Notes: generated by a model from the letters alone, not told the origin. Shown: positions 51,137 to 60,978, counted from the first letter of the stretch. The stretch: DNA of 64,000 nt from Sinorhizobium sp. B11 (GCA_039725955.1 CP091033.1:1240001-1304000), one strand, 5' to 3'. Program-made: numbers and translations.

Positions 51137-52444
51137 ATGACCAACAGCAATAGATTTATGCCCGAAATCCGTCGCCGCACGTTGCTCGCAGGAGCGGGCA
51201 GCACCGCCCTGCTGGCCATGGCAGGCGCAACGAGAGCTCAGGATGCAGTTAGCGGCGAACTCGTCGTTCTGAACTGGCTCGGCGGCTCAGAACTCGACAT
51301 GATGCATTCGATCGAGAAGGCCTTTCTGGCGAAATATCCCAATGTCACGATCCGCGAAGTCGCCATCACTGGCCAGGGTGACATGCGCGGCGGCATCCGC
51401 ACCGCGCTGATGGGCGGCGAGGTCGTCGATGTGCTCTTCAACACGTGGCCGGCCTTTCGCAAGGAACTTGCCGATGCCGGCATGCTCCGGCCGATCGACG
51501 ATCAGTGGAAATCCTTCGGTTGGGACAAGCTCGTCAGCCAGTCGTGGAAGGATCTCGGATCCATCGGCGACAAGACCTACGGCCTGACTTACACCTTCGG
51601 TGACCGCTCCGGCATCTGGTACAAGAAGGAGCATCTCGCCAAGGCCGGTATTGCCGAACCGCCGAAGACCTGGGACGAATTTGTCGCCTCCTTCGCGAAG
51701 CTTACAAAGGCGGGCTATGCGGCCCCGATCGCGATCCCCGGGAAATACTGGGCGCATGCCGAATGGTTTGAAACCCTGCTGCTCAGAACCGCAGGTGTGG
51801 AGACGGCGGCGAAGCTTGGCGCCCATGAAATCCCGTGGACCGATCCAGCTGTGAAGACCGCGCTGACAAAATACGCCGAGATGCTGACGTCCGGTTGCTG
51901 CGGGGCGCCGAACACCATGCTTGCCAACGACTGGGACGGTGAGGCCGACCAGGTCTTCCAGGCCAATGCCAAGAACTATCTGCTGATCGGCATGTGGATG
52001 AACAATCGCGCCAAGAACGACTACAAGCTGGTCGAGGGCAAGGATTACGGTCTGTTCCAGTTCCCGTCTCTCGGCATGGGCCATGACGATACATCGAGCG
52101 TCGACGCCAAGGAGCTGCTGGTGACGACGAATGGCCCTAATCCGAAGGCGGCAGATGCCTTCCTCGATTTCTGGACGAGTGCCGAGGCCGCCAACATTCT
52201 CGCCAAGGCCGGTTATGCCTCGCCAAGCAGCAATGTCGATGCTTCGCTCTATGGTGAAGCACAGAAAGTGGCGACGCAGGCTGTCGCAAGCTCGAAGCTG
52301 CAATTCGTGCTCGGCGACCTGCTGCCCGGCGATCTCGTCGACGAGTATCGCGTGCAGTTGCAAAAGTTCCTGCAGGATCCGTCGAGCGCCAATATCGATG
52401 CGGTTCTTGCTGCTATCGAAACCAAGGCCCAAGGTTCCTACTGA
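51137..52444 (+). CDS. Extracellular sugar-binding protein, family 1
   Basis: A 435-residue exported protein with a twin-arginine-like leader (IRRRTLLAGAGSTALLAMAG, cleavage near TRAQDA). The mature domain opens GELVVLNWLGGSELDMMHSI and has AKAGIAEPPKTWDEFVASFA, the standard carbohydrate binding-protein layout. The start ATG follows GGGAGG. It is the first gene of a seven-gene operon with two permeases, a hydrolase-like enzyme, a LacI regulator, an ATPase and a GH95 enzyme. It probably binds fucosylated or related plant oligosaccharides in the periplasm. Its stop overlaps the start of the first permease by one base, and unlike the other three transport operons there is no stem-loop after it. 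Confidence 0.9.
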   Translation: MTNSNRFMPEIRRRTLLAGAGSTALLAMAGATRAQDAVSGELVVLNWLGGSELDMMHSIEKAFLAKYPNVTIREVAITGQGDMRGGIRTALMGGEVVDVLFNTWPAFRKELADAGMLRPIDDQWKSFGWDKLVSQSWKDLGSIGDKTYGLTYTFGDRSGIWYKKEHLAKAGIAEPPKTWDEFVASFAKLTKAGYAAPIAIPGKYWAHAEWFETLLLRTAGVETAAKLGAHEIPWTDPAVKTALTKYAEMLTSGCCGAPNTMLANDWDGEADQVFQANAKNYLLIGMWMNNRAKNDYKLVEGKDYGLFQFPSLGMGHDDTSSVDAKELLVTTNGPNPKAADAFLDFWTSAEAANILAKAGYASPSSNVDASLYGEAQKVATQAVASSKLQFVLGDLLPGDLVDEYRVQLQKFLQDPSSANIDAVLAAIETKAQGSY

Positions 52445-53403
52445 TGGCTGACACCTCCGCTTCCCCGGTGCGGGAAGCGGCGGGCGTGATGCAGGGTTCT
52501 CCGCTGGCGGCTGGCATCAAAGGCCGTCGGCGTCTGCTTAGGGACACGCCCGCCGCACTGATCCTGATTGCGCCGGTTATCGTGTTGTTTGCGATCGCCG
52601 TGATCTATCCGCTGGTCGAGACGATCCGGCTGAGCTTCTGGGATATCCAGGGGCTCAGAAAGCCGGCCTTTATCGGCTTCGGCAATTATGCGCGGCTCTT
52701 CGCGGACGCGGCTTTCCGCAACACGCTGCTGACGACCTTGATCTTCACCATCGGCACGACCGTGATCTCGGTGGCGATCGGCTGGGTTCTGGCGATGCTG
52801 TGTGCCTTCGCGCCGCAGCAAACCCTGCCCTTCCGCGTGATGATCTTTGCGGCCTTCGGCATTTCGGAAGCAGTATCAGGCTATATGTGGATCGGCATCT
52901 ACAGGCCGGATGCCGGCGGTCTGCTCAATTCATTGATCCAGCTTCTGGGCTTTCCCGGTTTTGCCCATGCCTGGCTCGGCGACGCCAACACCGCCCTCTG
53001 GGCGCTGATCGTTGCAGCCTCCTGGAGCGGTGTCGGTCTGCCCCTGATGCTGATCTTCGCTGCCATCCAGGCGATCCCCAAATCTGTGCTCGAAGCGGCC
53101 TACATGGACGGTGCCAGGCCGCTCTCGACCATGCGGCACATCATGATGCCGCTGTCGATGCCGGGCGTGCGCGTCGCTGTCTTCATCAACCTTCTGACGG
53201 CTCTGCGTGCCTTCGACATCATCTATATCCTGACCGGTGGGGGGCCGGTGCGTTCGACCGAAACCGTCGGCTATTTCATGTATCGGGAATCCATGACCCA
53301 GTTCAAACTGGGCTATGGTGCGGCCGCTACCGTCATCCTGCTGCTTGCAGTCCTGATCGTCTCGATCCCCGCCATCATCCAGCGAACGGCAGGTGCGAAA
53401 TGA
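52444..53403 (+). CDS. Carbohydrate ABC transporter permease (MalF-like)
   Basis: A 319-residue permease with six hydrophobic helices; the first is AALILIAPVIVLFAIAVIYP. The cytoplasmic coupling loop is EAAYMDGARPLSTMRHIMMP. Its ATG overlaps the binding-protein stop (ATGA-type, one base) and its own stop overlaps the start of the next permease, so the three are translated as a unit. It pairs with the next permease to form the channel for an oligosaccharide, energised by the ATPase encoded at 57491. Confidence 0.92.
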   Translation: MADTSASPVREAAGVMQGSPLAAGIKGRRRLLRDTPAALILIAPVIVLFAIAVIYPLVETIRLSFWDIQGLRKPAFIGFGNYARLFADAAFRNTLLTTLIFTIGTTVISVAIGWVLAMLCAFAPQQTLPFRVMIFAAFGISEAVSGYMWIGIYRPDAGGLLNSLIQLLGFPGFAHAWLGDANTALWALIVAASWSGVGLPLMLIFAAIQAIPKSVLEAAYMDGARPLSTMRHIMMPLSMPGVRVAVFINLLTALRAFDIIYILTGGGPVRSTETVGYFMYRESMTQFKLGYGAAATVILLLAVLIVSIPAIIQRTAGAK

Positions 53404-54221
53404 TCGGCAAAGCTCCTCGCTGGATTATCATCGTCGTCGGCATCGTCGCCTTCATCTGGGTCATCCCGATCATCGGCATCGTCGTCACCTCGTTGCGTCC
53501 GCCGGAGGGCGTATCGCTCGGCTGGTGGCGCTTCGATCATTTCGATCTTACGCTCGATGCCTGGCACCGCGTCTGGGACAAATACCCGCTCGCAGACTCC
53601 ATGTGGGTGACGATGAAGACGGCGGGTATTGCGACGGCACTCACCATGCTGCTCACACCGGCCGCCGCCTATGCCTTCCACTTTCTGACATTCCCCTTCC
53701 GCCGGGTGCTGCTGATCATCATCATCAATGCATTCGTGCTGCCGCAACAAGTCGTCATCATTCCGCTCTTCACGCTCTGGCGCGACATGGGGCTGATCGA
53801 CAACATTCTCTCTGTGCTCATTCCCTATGTCGGGCTGTCCTTCGCCTGGTCTATCTTCCTCGTCAAAAACTTCTTCGAGGATTTTCCGCGCGAGCTCGTG
53901 GAGGCGGCCAAGATCGACGGCTGCGGGCCGCTCGCGACCTTCCGCCATGTGGTGCTGCCGAACAGCCTGTCGCCTATCTTTGCCGTCGGCATCCTGCAGT
54001 TCCTCTGGACATGGAATGCGCTCCTGCTGCCCATGCTTTTCCTGCGCAGCGATGTGCCCCTTCCCGTGCTGCTTGCCCGTATTTCCGGCAGCTACGAGAT
54101 CAACTGGGACCTGAGATCGGTGGCGGCCATCCTCACCACCATCGTCCCCCTGCTCGTCTTCCTCGTTTTCCAACGTCAGTTCGCCGCCGGCTCGCAAACC
54201 CGCACCGGCGCAAAGGAATAG
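53400..54221 (+). CDS. Carbohydrate ABC transporter permease (MalG-like)
   Basis: A 273-residue permease with the MalG-type N-terminal helix WIIIVVGIVAFIWVIPIIGI, the periplasmic TSLRPPEG segment and the EAA loop EAAKIDGCGPLATFRHVVLP. The ATG lies within the four-base overlap (ATGA) with the upstream permease stop. A much longer open frame in another register spans this gene but carries no motifs before 54227. It completes the membrane channel of the oligosaccharide importer. Confidence 0.92.
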   Translation: MIGKAPRWIIIVVGIVAFIWVIPIIGIVVTSLRPPEGVSLGWWRFDHFDLTLDAWHRVWDKYPLADSMWVTMKTAGIATALTMLLTPAAAYAFHFLTFPFRRVLLIIIINAFVLPQQVVIIPLFTLWRDMGLIDNILSVLIPYVGLSFAWSIFLVKNFFEDFPRELVEAAKIDGCGPLATFRHVVLPNSLSPIFAVGILQFLWTWNALLLPMLFLRSDVPLPVLLARISGSYEINWDLRSVAAILTTIVPLLVFLVFQRQFAAGSQTRTGAKE

Positions 54222-54226
54222 GACCC

Positions 54227-56278
54227 ATGCCCAAGACAACGAACAAGCCGCTGCGTTACCGCCAGATCCATCTCGACTTCCATACATCGGAGCATATTCC
54301 GGGCATCGGCGCCGATTTCGATCCGGATGCCTTCGTTTCGACGCTGAAGGCAGCCCATGTCGATTCCATCACCATTTTCGCCAAGTGCCATCACGGCTGG
54401 TCCTATTATCCGACCAAGGTCGGCAAGCCGCATCCGCAGCTTGCCCGCCCCGATCTTCTCGGCGACATGGTGAAGGCGCTTGCCGCAGCCGATATAGAAA
54501 GCCCGATCTATATCTCAGTACAATGGGATGAACTGACGGCGCGCGAACATCCCGAATGGCGGGCGATGAGCGCCTCGAACCGCTATCATCACGACCGGCC
54601 GACCGACCCATCCGCCGGCAAGCAGCTCAGCCCCGCCTGGCACACGCTCTGCCTCAATCATGCGGGCCTCAGGCACTATATCCTCGAACAGGCACGCGAG
54701 GTCGCGCAGAACTATCCGACGCAGGGCCTCTTCTTCGATATCATCCTGACGCCGGACTGCGTCTGCCCAGCCTGCGTCGAACGCATGCTGTGCGAAGGTC
54801 TCGACCCTGAAAACCCGGCCGACCGCCTGAAGAACGACGAAGCCGTCAACGAGCAGTTCCGCCGCGAGACGAGTGAAGCGCTATTTGCCGAATTTCCGGG
54901 CCTGCGTGTCTTCTACAATTGCGGTCACATCCACAAGCAAGGACCGGAGCGCTTTTCGACTTACTCCCATCTCGAGCTCGAAAGCCTCCCGACCGGCGGC
55001 TGGGGCTACGACCATTTCCCGTCGAGCGCCCGTTATGCCGCCACACTCGGCATGGATTTCCTCGCTCATACCGGCAAGTTCCATACATCCTGGGGAGAGT
55101 TCGGCGGCTTCAAGCACCCGGACGCGCTGGAATATGAGTGTGCGCAAATGATCGCGCTTGGCTCCAAATGCCTGGTCGGCGACCAGCTTCATCCGAACGG
55201 AGCGATCAACCCCGATACCTACGCTTCGATTGCGCCGGCCTATCATCGTGTCGAAAAACTCGAACCCTTCCTGGAGGGCGCAAAGCAGATTTCCGAAATC
55301 GCGATCCTTTCGGCGGAACATATGAACCCCAAAGGCGCGCGCAACCATCCAAGCGATGACGGCGCCGCCCAGGTACTGCAGGAGCTGAAACGGCCTTTCG
55401 ACGTACTCGACAGGTCCGGCCGTTTCGAGCAGTACCGCCTGCTGATCCTGCCGGACGAAATCCCTGTCGATGCCGCGCTCGCCGCCCGGCTGAAATCCTA
55501 TCTTGCCGGCGGCGGCAAGATCATCGCCTCCTGGCATTCGGGTCTCGATGAAAGCGGGCAATTTGCCATCGACTTCGGTGTCGAAAGAGGCCCTGCGCCT
55601 GTCGCCTTCAAGCCAAGCTATGTGAAAGCCGGAAAGGATCTCGATCCCTCCATGCCGGAAACGGCCTTCGTTTTCTACGATGATGCCGAAACCGTCCGTT
55701 CGGTGGGCGCAACGGTGCTGGCCGGCGTCTATCCGTCCTACTTCAACCGCTCCTACAAGCATTTCTGCTCACACCAGCACGCGCCCGATGACCCGGATGC
55801 CGATATGCTGGGCGCGGCAGTGACCGAACACAAGGGCGCGGCCTACATCGCCTATCCGATCTTCCGGCTTTATCGGGCGATGGGCCAGCCGCTCTACAAA
55901 TACCTGGTTCGCGGCCTTCTCGACCGGCTTGTTCCCGATCCGGCCATGGTCACCGATCTGCCCTCGTCCGGACGGGCGACGCTGACGCATCAGATCGAGC
56001 ACGACCGCCATATCCTGCATCTCCTCTACGGTCCGCCGCAGATCCGCGGCAAGGACGTACGTGGCGATGACGGTTCGACCCGGGTCATGGAAATGATCGA
56101 GGACATTCCGGCGATCGGCCCCGTCAACGCCACGGTGCGCCTGCCGGCAAAACCGAAGCGCGTTTTCGATGCGATGACAGGAGAGGATCTTGCCTGGAAT
56201 GCGGGTGACGATGGCGCCATCAATATCACGGTTCCGCGCCTGCGCATCCACAGCGCCGTGGTCTTTGAAGGCGCGTAA
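54227..56278 (+). CDS. Glycoside hydrolase-like protein, possible alpha-L-fucosidase (GH151/GHL6-like)
   Basis: A 683-residue cytoplasmic protein without a signal peptide. The N-terminal barrel begins RYRQIHLDFHTSEHIPGIGA, includes CHHGWSYYPTKVGKPHP and GLFFDIILTPDCVCPACVER, with the same paired-cysteine CxCxxC block as the homologue at 47680. The middle part (YRLLILPDEIPVDAALAARL) resembles the beta-galactosidase trimerisation domain. Such proteins are often annotated alpha-L-fucosidase, and GH151 has this architecture, so fucose removal is a reasonable but unproven guess. The gene starts five bases after the permease stop. Co-occurrence with a GH95 enzyme in one operon supports action on an imported fucosylated oligosaccharide. 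Confidence 0.75.
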   Translation: MPKTTNKPLRYRQIHLDFHTSEHIPGIGADFDPDAFVSTLKAAHVDSITIFAKCHHGWSYYPTKVGKPHPQLARPDLLGDMVKALAAADIESPIYISVQWDELTAREHPEWRAMSASNRYHHDRPTDPSAGKQLSPAWHTLCLNHAGLRHYILEQAREVAQNYPTQGLFFDIILTPDCVCPACVERMLCEGLDPENPADRLKNDEAVNEQFRRETSEALFAEFPGLRVFYNCGHIHKQGPERFSTYSHLELESLPTGGWGYDHFPSSARYAATLGMDFLAHTGKFHTSWGEFGGFKHPDALEYECAQMIALGSKCLVGDQLHPNGAINPDTYASIAPAYHRVEKLEPFLEGAKQISEIAILSAEHMNPKGARNHPSDDGAAQVLQELKRPFDVLDRSGRFEQYRLLILPDEIPVDAALAARLKSYLAGGGKIIASWHSGLDESGQFAIDFGVERGPAPVAFKPSYVKAGKDLDPSMPETAFVFYDDAETVRSVGATVLAGVYPSYFNRSYKHFCSHQHAPDDPDADMLGAAVTEHKGAAYIAYPIFRLYRAMGQPLYKYLVRGLLDRLVPDPAMVTDLPSSGRATLTHQIEHDRHILHLLYGPPQIRGKDVRGDDGSTRVMEMIEDIPAIGPVNATVRLPAKPKRVFDAMTGEDLAWNAGDDGAINITVPRLRIHSAVVFEGA

Positions 56279-57453
56279 TGCAGGTTGAAGTAAGGGAGCC
56301 GTCGGACTTTGCTCTTGCCGCCCGCAATACTGGTGGGCGGCGGAGTGCTGGGCTATACGACGGAAAGGCGCCTGGCCAGGTGTCATTTCCCATGGATGAA
56401 CGCAGGAGCCCGCTCGAAATGCAACAGACGGACCAGACAGCCGGAAAGAGGCGCGGAGCCACGATCATCGACGTTGCCAGGGTGGCAAACGTCGCAGTCG
56501 GCACCGTGTCCCGCTATCTCAACGGCCAGACGATCCGCCGCTCCAACCGCGAACAGATCGAGCAGGCGATCCAGGACCTCGGCTACCGGCGCAATGCCGC
56601 CGCCGCCTCGATCCGGACCGACCTCACCCATATGATCGGCTTCCTGGTGCCGACCTTCGACGAATTCCATTCCCGCATGCTCGAGCATCTCGCCCATTCG
56701 GTTCGTCCAACCGGACGGGCACTGCTGACTTACTGCCATGGCGGTGATCCGCGCGTGGTCGCCGAGGCACTCGATTTCTTCGCCGCGCAGCGTGTCGATG
56801 CGCTGGTCATGGACGGCACTGCGGAAGTTTATGACCGTGTCGACGACCTGATCCATCACGACATTCCGATCATCTTCTATAACAACGACGTTCGCGGGCT
56901 GGCAGCAGACCGGGTCATGGTTGAGAACCATCGGGCGAGCTATCGCATCGTCAGCCACCTCATCGATCTCGGCCATAGCCGCATCGGCATTTTGACAGGC
57001 GATCCGCGCAATTCTTCGGGTATTGAACGGCTGGCGGGCTATGAACAGGCGTTGCGCGACCGGGGTATCACAATCGATCCTACCCTCGCGGCGCGTGGAA
57101 ACTGGCGCATGGACGGCGGTTATGAGGCCACCAAGCGATTGATGTCGCTTGAAAATCCGCCCACCGCGATCTTTTCCGCCAATTATGGCATGGCAGTCGG
57201 AGGGCTGAGCTGGCTGAAGGAGAACGGCCGGCACGTGCCCGAGGATGTTTCGCTTGCCAGCTTCGACGATGTGGCAATCTTCCGGCTCTACGAAGCCGGC
57301 ATTACGGCCGTCGCCCAGCCGGTGGCAAGCATTGCTGAAACCATCACGGACATTCTCGTGGAACGCCTGACGGAGCCGTCAGGCGGTGTGACGCGCAGCG
57401 TCGTCCTCGAATGCGACATCATCCTGCGAGGCTCGACGCGACGGATCACCTGA
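56278..57453 (+). CDS. LacI-family transcriptional regulator
   Basis: A regulator of up to 391 residues. The helix-turn-helix, ATIIDVARVANVAVGTVSRY with LNGQTIRRSNREQIEQAIQD, starts unusually late at about residue 61; the sensor domain (THMIGFLVPTFDEFHSRMLE to the C-terminus) is normal. The first ATG, at 56278, overlaps the upstream stop codon (TAATG) and has GAAGG seven bases before it, favouring coupled translation from there. ATGs at 56392 or 56419 would give a normal-length LacI protein but lack good ribosome sites. Encoded inside the operon, it probably senses the imported sugar and binds the palindrome at 50790. Confidence 0.88.
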   Translation: MQVEVREPSDFALAARNTGGRRSAGLYDGKAPGQVSFPMDERRSPLEMQQTDQTAGKRRGATIIDVARVANVAVGTVSRYLNGQTIRRSNREQIEQAIQDLGYRRNAAAASIRTDLTHMIGFLVPTFDEFHSRMLEHLAHSVRPTGRALLTYCHGGDPRVVAEALDFFAAQRVDALVMDGTAEVYDRVDDLIHHDIPIIFYNNDVRGLAADRVMVENHRASYRIVSHLIDLGHSRIGILTGDPRNSSGIERLAGYEQALRDRGITIDPTLAARGNWRMDGGYEATKRLMSLENPPTAIFSANYGMAVGGLSWLKENGRHVPEDVSLASFDDVAIFRLYEAGITAVAQPVASIAETITDILVERLTEPSGGVTRSVVLECDIILRGSTRRIT

Positions 57454-57490
57454 CGCGTTCTGCCCGCCAAGCGGTTAAAGGGAGGAAGCT

Positions 57491-58588
57491 TTGGCCAGTG
57501 TAGAGTTGCACGATATCGACAAATCCTATGGCAGCTTTCAGGCGATAGAGGGGCTCAATCTGAGCGTCGATGACGGTTCGTTCACGGTCTTCGTCGGCCC
57601 CTCCGGCTGCGGAAAGTCGACGCTTCTGCGCATGATCGCCGGCCTGGAGAAGATCACCGCCGGCGACCTGACGATCGGCGGACGGCGCATGAACGAGGCC
57701 GATCCGATCGAACGCGGCGTCGCCATGGTTTTCCAGAATTATGCGCTTTATCCGCATATGACGGTGGAGCAGAATATCGGCTTCTCGCTGCGCATGGCCG
57801 GCATGGGCAAGGTCGATATCGACCGGAGCGTTGCCGCTGCCGCCTCGACCTTGCAGATCGAGCCGCTCCTGAAACGCAAGCCCGCTCAACTCTCTGGCGG
57901 ACAGCGCCAGCGCGTTGCGATCGGCCGTGCGATCGTTCGCAACCCCGCCGTCTTCCTGTTCGACGAACCCTTGTCGAACCTCGATGCGGAGCTCCGAGTC
58001 TCCATGCGCGTAGAAATCGCCAAACTGCACCGGCGCATCGGCGCGACGATGATCTACGTCACGCATGACCAGACCGAAGCGATGACACTTGCCGATAAGA
58101 TCGTCGTCATGCGCGCCGGCAAGATCGAGCAGGCAGGCACGCCGAATACGCTTTATGCCGATCCCGACAATTTCTTCGTCGCCGGCTTCATCGGCTCGCC
58201 GCGGATGAATTTCCTCGATGGCACGCTCGGCGCGGACGGGGTGATCAAGCTCGATTGCGGCACTGCTTTCAGAGCAGCCATCGTCGGTCCGGGCAAGGAC
58301 ATGCCGGTCAAGGTCGGCATCCGCCCGGAACATTTCACCGGACAGGACGAAGGAGGCGGCGCGATCGATGTCACAGTCGACGTCGTGGAAAACCTCGGAG
58401 GAACCCGCTTCATCTACGGAACTCTCACCTCGGGCCAATCCGTCATCATCGAGGACCGCTCGGAAAGGACGCTGCGCCCGGGCGAGACGGTCAGCGCCGG
58501 CTTTTCCGCGAGAAAGGCGCTGCTCTTCAGCGTCGACGGCCTTCGGATCCGCGACATCAGACCGGCAAACAGCATCCCGGCAGAATGA
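57491..58588 (+). CDS. Carbohydrate ABC transporter ATPase (UgpC/MsmK family)
   Basis: A 365-residue ATPase starting at a TTG preceded by GGAGGAAGC. All motifs are present: Walker A GPSGCGKS, Q-loop VFQNYALYPHMTV, signature LSGGQRQRVAIGRAI, Walker B VFLFDEPLSNLD and switch YVTHDQTEAM, followed by a TOBE-type regulatory domain (VKVGIRPEHFTGQDEGG). It energises the importer encoded at 51137-54221. The gene for the GH95 enzyme begins within its stop codon (ATGA overlap), so uptake and hydrolysis are co-expressed. Of the two UgpC-type ATPases in the window, only this one is intact as sequenced. Confidence 0.93.
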   Translation: MASVELHDIDKSYGSFQAIEGLNLSVDDGSFTVFVGPSGCGKSTLLRMIAGLEKITAGDLTIGGRRMNEADPIERGVAMVFQNYALYPHMTVEQNIGFSLRMAGMGKVDIDRSVAAAASTLQIEPLLKRKPAQLSGGQRQRVAIGRAIVRNPAVFLFDEPLSNLDAELRVSMRVEIAKLHRRIGATMIYVTHDQTEAMTLADKIVVMRAGKIEQAGTPNTLYADPDNFFVAGFIGSPRMNFLDGTLGADGVIKLDCGTAFRAAIVGPGKDMPVKVGIRPEHFTGQDEGGGAIDVTVDVVENLGGTRFIYGTLTSGQSVIIEDRSERTLRPGETVSAGFSARKALLFSVDGLRIRDIRPANSIPAE

Positions 58589-60837
58589 TCATGACGGACA
58601 ACCTTCTCTGGTACAATGCCCCTGCGCGGCTCTGGACGGATGCGCTACCGCTCGGCAATGGTCGGCTTGGTGCTATGGTCTTCGGCGACGCTGTTTCCGA
58701 ACGACTGCAGATCAACGAGTCCACCTTCTGGGCCGGCGGGCCCTACCGGCCGGTCAATGCCGATGCCTATGGCCACCTGGAGGATGTACGGGAGCTGATC
58801 TTCGCAGGCCGCTACGCCGAAGCGGAAGCGATGGCCGAAGAACATCTGATGGCGCGGCCGATCAAGCAGATGTCGTACCAGCCGGTCGGCGATCTCCATA
58901 TCGATTTCCTCCATTCGCAGACCGTCGGCAGCTATCGTCGCATGCTCGATCTCGATACGGCGATCGCCACGACTTCCTACATTTCCGATGGCATTACTTT
59001 CTTTCGCGAAGCCTTTGTTTCCCCAGTCGACGGTGTGCTTGTCGTACGCCTTTCGGCAGATCGGCCCGGAGCCATCAGATGCCGGATATCAATCGACAGT
59101 CCGCAGCGGGGACAATTCGTCGAGCAAAACGGCCCGGAACTCACTTTCTCCGGCGCCGGCAAGGCGGAATGGGGCATCCCCGCCGCCCTGCGCTTCGCCT
59201 TCGGCATCAGGGTGGTCAACATAGGAGGAAGTGTCAGCTCTTCCAGCGGCATACTATCCGCCGAGGGCGCCGACGAGCTGCTGATCCTGCTCGATGCAGC
59301 CACGAGTTTCCGCCGTTATGACGACGTCTCCGGCGACGCAGATGGCATAATTGCCGAACGCCTTTCGAAAGCCGCGCGCCGTAGCATCGAGAGCATGCGC
59401 CGTGACCATATCACCGAACATCAAAGGCTGTTTCGGAGCTTCACTGTCGATCTCGGCACGACACCGGCAGCTTCTCAGCCGACAGATCGTCGTATTGGTG
59501 GCTTTGCCGAAGGCAATGATCCCGCACTGGCTGCCCTTTATGTGCAGTTCGGCCGCTACCTGATGATCGCCTCATCGCGCCCTGGCGCCCAGCCGGCAAA
59601 CCTGCAGGGCATCTGGAACGAGGAGACCGACCCGCCCTGGGGCAGCAAATATACTGCCAACATCAATCTGCAGATGAACTACTGGCTGCCGGCGCCTGCC
59701 AATCTGCCGGAATGTATCGAGCCTCTTGTCGAGATGGCGGAAGAGCTTGCCGAAACCGGCAGCGAGATGGCTGAGGTGCACTACCGCGCCCGCGGCTGGG
59801 TCATGCACCACAATACCGATCTCTGGCGTGCGACCGGTCCGATCGATGGTGCCAAATGGGGACTCTGGCCGACTGGTGGCGCCTGGCTTATGGCGCAACT
59901 GCTCGACCTCAGCGATTATCTTGATGACGCCGAAGGCTTACGCCGGCGGCTTTTCCCTGTTGCCAAGGCCGCTGCCGAGTTTATCTTCGATGTGCTGGTT
60001 CCTCTTCCGGGCACCGATTATCTGGTGACCAATCCTTCGCTCTCCCCGGAGAACGTCCATCCGCGTGGCGCCTCCCTATGTGCCGGGCCGGCCATGGATA
60101 GCCAGATCATCCGGGATTTCCTCAATCTGCTGCGCCCGCTCGCAGTCTCCATCGGCGGCGAAGACGCACTGGTCTCCACGATCGACCGCGTGTTGCCGCG
60201 CCTACCGCCCGACCGGATTGGTGCTGCCGGTCAGTTGCAGGAATGGCTTGAAGACTGGGATATGCAGGTACCGGAGATCCATCACCGCCATGTCTCGCAT
60301 CTCTACGGCCTCTATCCGAGTTGGCAGATCGACATGGACAGGACGCCCGCGCTTGCCGCGGCGGCCCGCCGCTCACTTGAAATCCGCGGTGACGACGCGA
60401 CGGGCTGGGGCATCGGCTGGCGCATCAATCTCTGGGCACGGCTTCGTGACGGCGATCATGCGCTCGATGTGGTCAAAATGCTGATCAGCCCCGAGCGGAC
60501 CTATACCAATCTGTTCGACGCCCATCCGCCCTTCCAGATCGACGGCAATTTCGGTGGGGCCACCGGCATCCTGGAAATGCTGGTGCAGTCTCGCCCCGGC
60601 GAAATTCACCTACTCCCGGCCTTGCCCAAAGCCTGGCCACGCGGCTCAGTGCGCGGTTTGCGCGTGCGGGGTGGCATGCTTCTCGACCTCGACTGGGAGA
60701 ATGGCAGGCCGGTGAAGATTGCGATTTCGGCAGCACGGGATATTCAGACCGCCATCCGTTTTGCGGACGGCAGGTTCACCATCACCCTTGCCGCTGGCCA
60801 GACTTTCATGGCGAGCAAGGACGACCTCTTCGTATAG
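58585..60837 (+). CDS. GH95 alpha-L-fucosidase / alpha-L-galactosidase
   Basis: A 750-residue glycoside hydrolase of family 95. The opening NLLWYNAPARLWTDALPLGN, then NLQGIWNEETDPPWGSKYTA and NINLQMNYW, TNPSLSPENV and QIDGNFGG cover the family blocks. They contain the asparagines, the acid Glu and the Asp equivalent to the catalytic set of Bifidobacterium AfcA. Family members cleave terminal alpha-1,2-linked L-fucose or L-galactose, for example from plant xyloglucan side chains. There is no signal peptide, so cleavage occurs after import. The ATG at 58585 overlaps the ATPase stop by four bases; ATG 58591 is an equal alternative start. It is the last gene of the operon. Confidence 0.9.
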   Translation: MIMTDNLLWYNAPARLWTDALPLGNGRLGAMVFGDAVSERLQINESTFWAGGPYRPVNADAYGHLEDVRELIFAGRYAEAEAMAEEHLMARPIKQMSYQPVGDLHIDFLHSQTVGSYRRMLDLDTAIATTSYISDGITFFREAFVSPVDGVLVVRLSADRPGAIRCRISIDSPQRGQFVEQNGPELTFSGAGKAEWGIPAALRFAFGIRVVNIGGSVSSSSGILSAEGADELLILLDAATSFRRYDDVSGDADGIIAERLSKAARRSIESMRRDHITEHQRLFRSFTVDLGTTPAASQPTDRRIGGFAEGNDPALAALYVQFGRYLMIASSRPGAQPANLQGIWNEETDPPWGSKYTANINLQMNYWLPAPANLPECIEPLVEMAEELAETGSEMAEVHYRARGWVMHHNTDLWRATGPIDGAKWGLWPTGGAWLMAQLLDLSDYLDDAEGLRRRLFPVAKAAAEFIFDVLVPLPGTDYLVTNPSLSPENVHPRGASLCAGPAMDSQIIRDFLNLLRPLAVSIGGEDALVSTIDRVLPRLPPDRIGAAGQLQEWLEDWDMQVPEIHHRHVSHLYGLYPSWQIDMDRTPALAAAARRSLEIRGDDATGWGIGWRINLWARLRDGDHALDVVKMLISPERTYTNLFDAHPPFQIDGNFGGATGILEMLVQSRPGEIHLLPALPKAWPRGSVRGLRVRGGMLLDLDWENGRPVKIAISAARDIQTAIRFADGRFTITLAAGQTFMASKDDLFV

Positions 60838-60978
60838 AGGTCGAGCCTCTGCGTGAACTTAGCTCTTGGTGGCACGCGTTGATTATCAGACCAGCAGGCT
60901 GCGGACTGGCGATATCGGCGTCGATCTTGTTTCGCGCTGCTTCGAAAGCGGATATTTTCGCCGCTCGCTCTTGCGTTC

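Noticed and set aside
53393..54226. Upstream extension of the hydrolase-like protein through the MalG-like permease gene
   Set aside because: The in-frame extension covers the whole permease gene in another frame and has no similarity; the ATG at 54227 is the sensible start.
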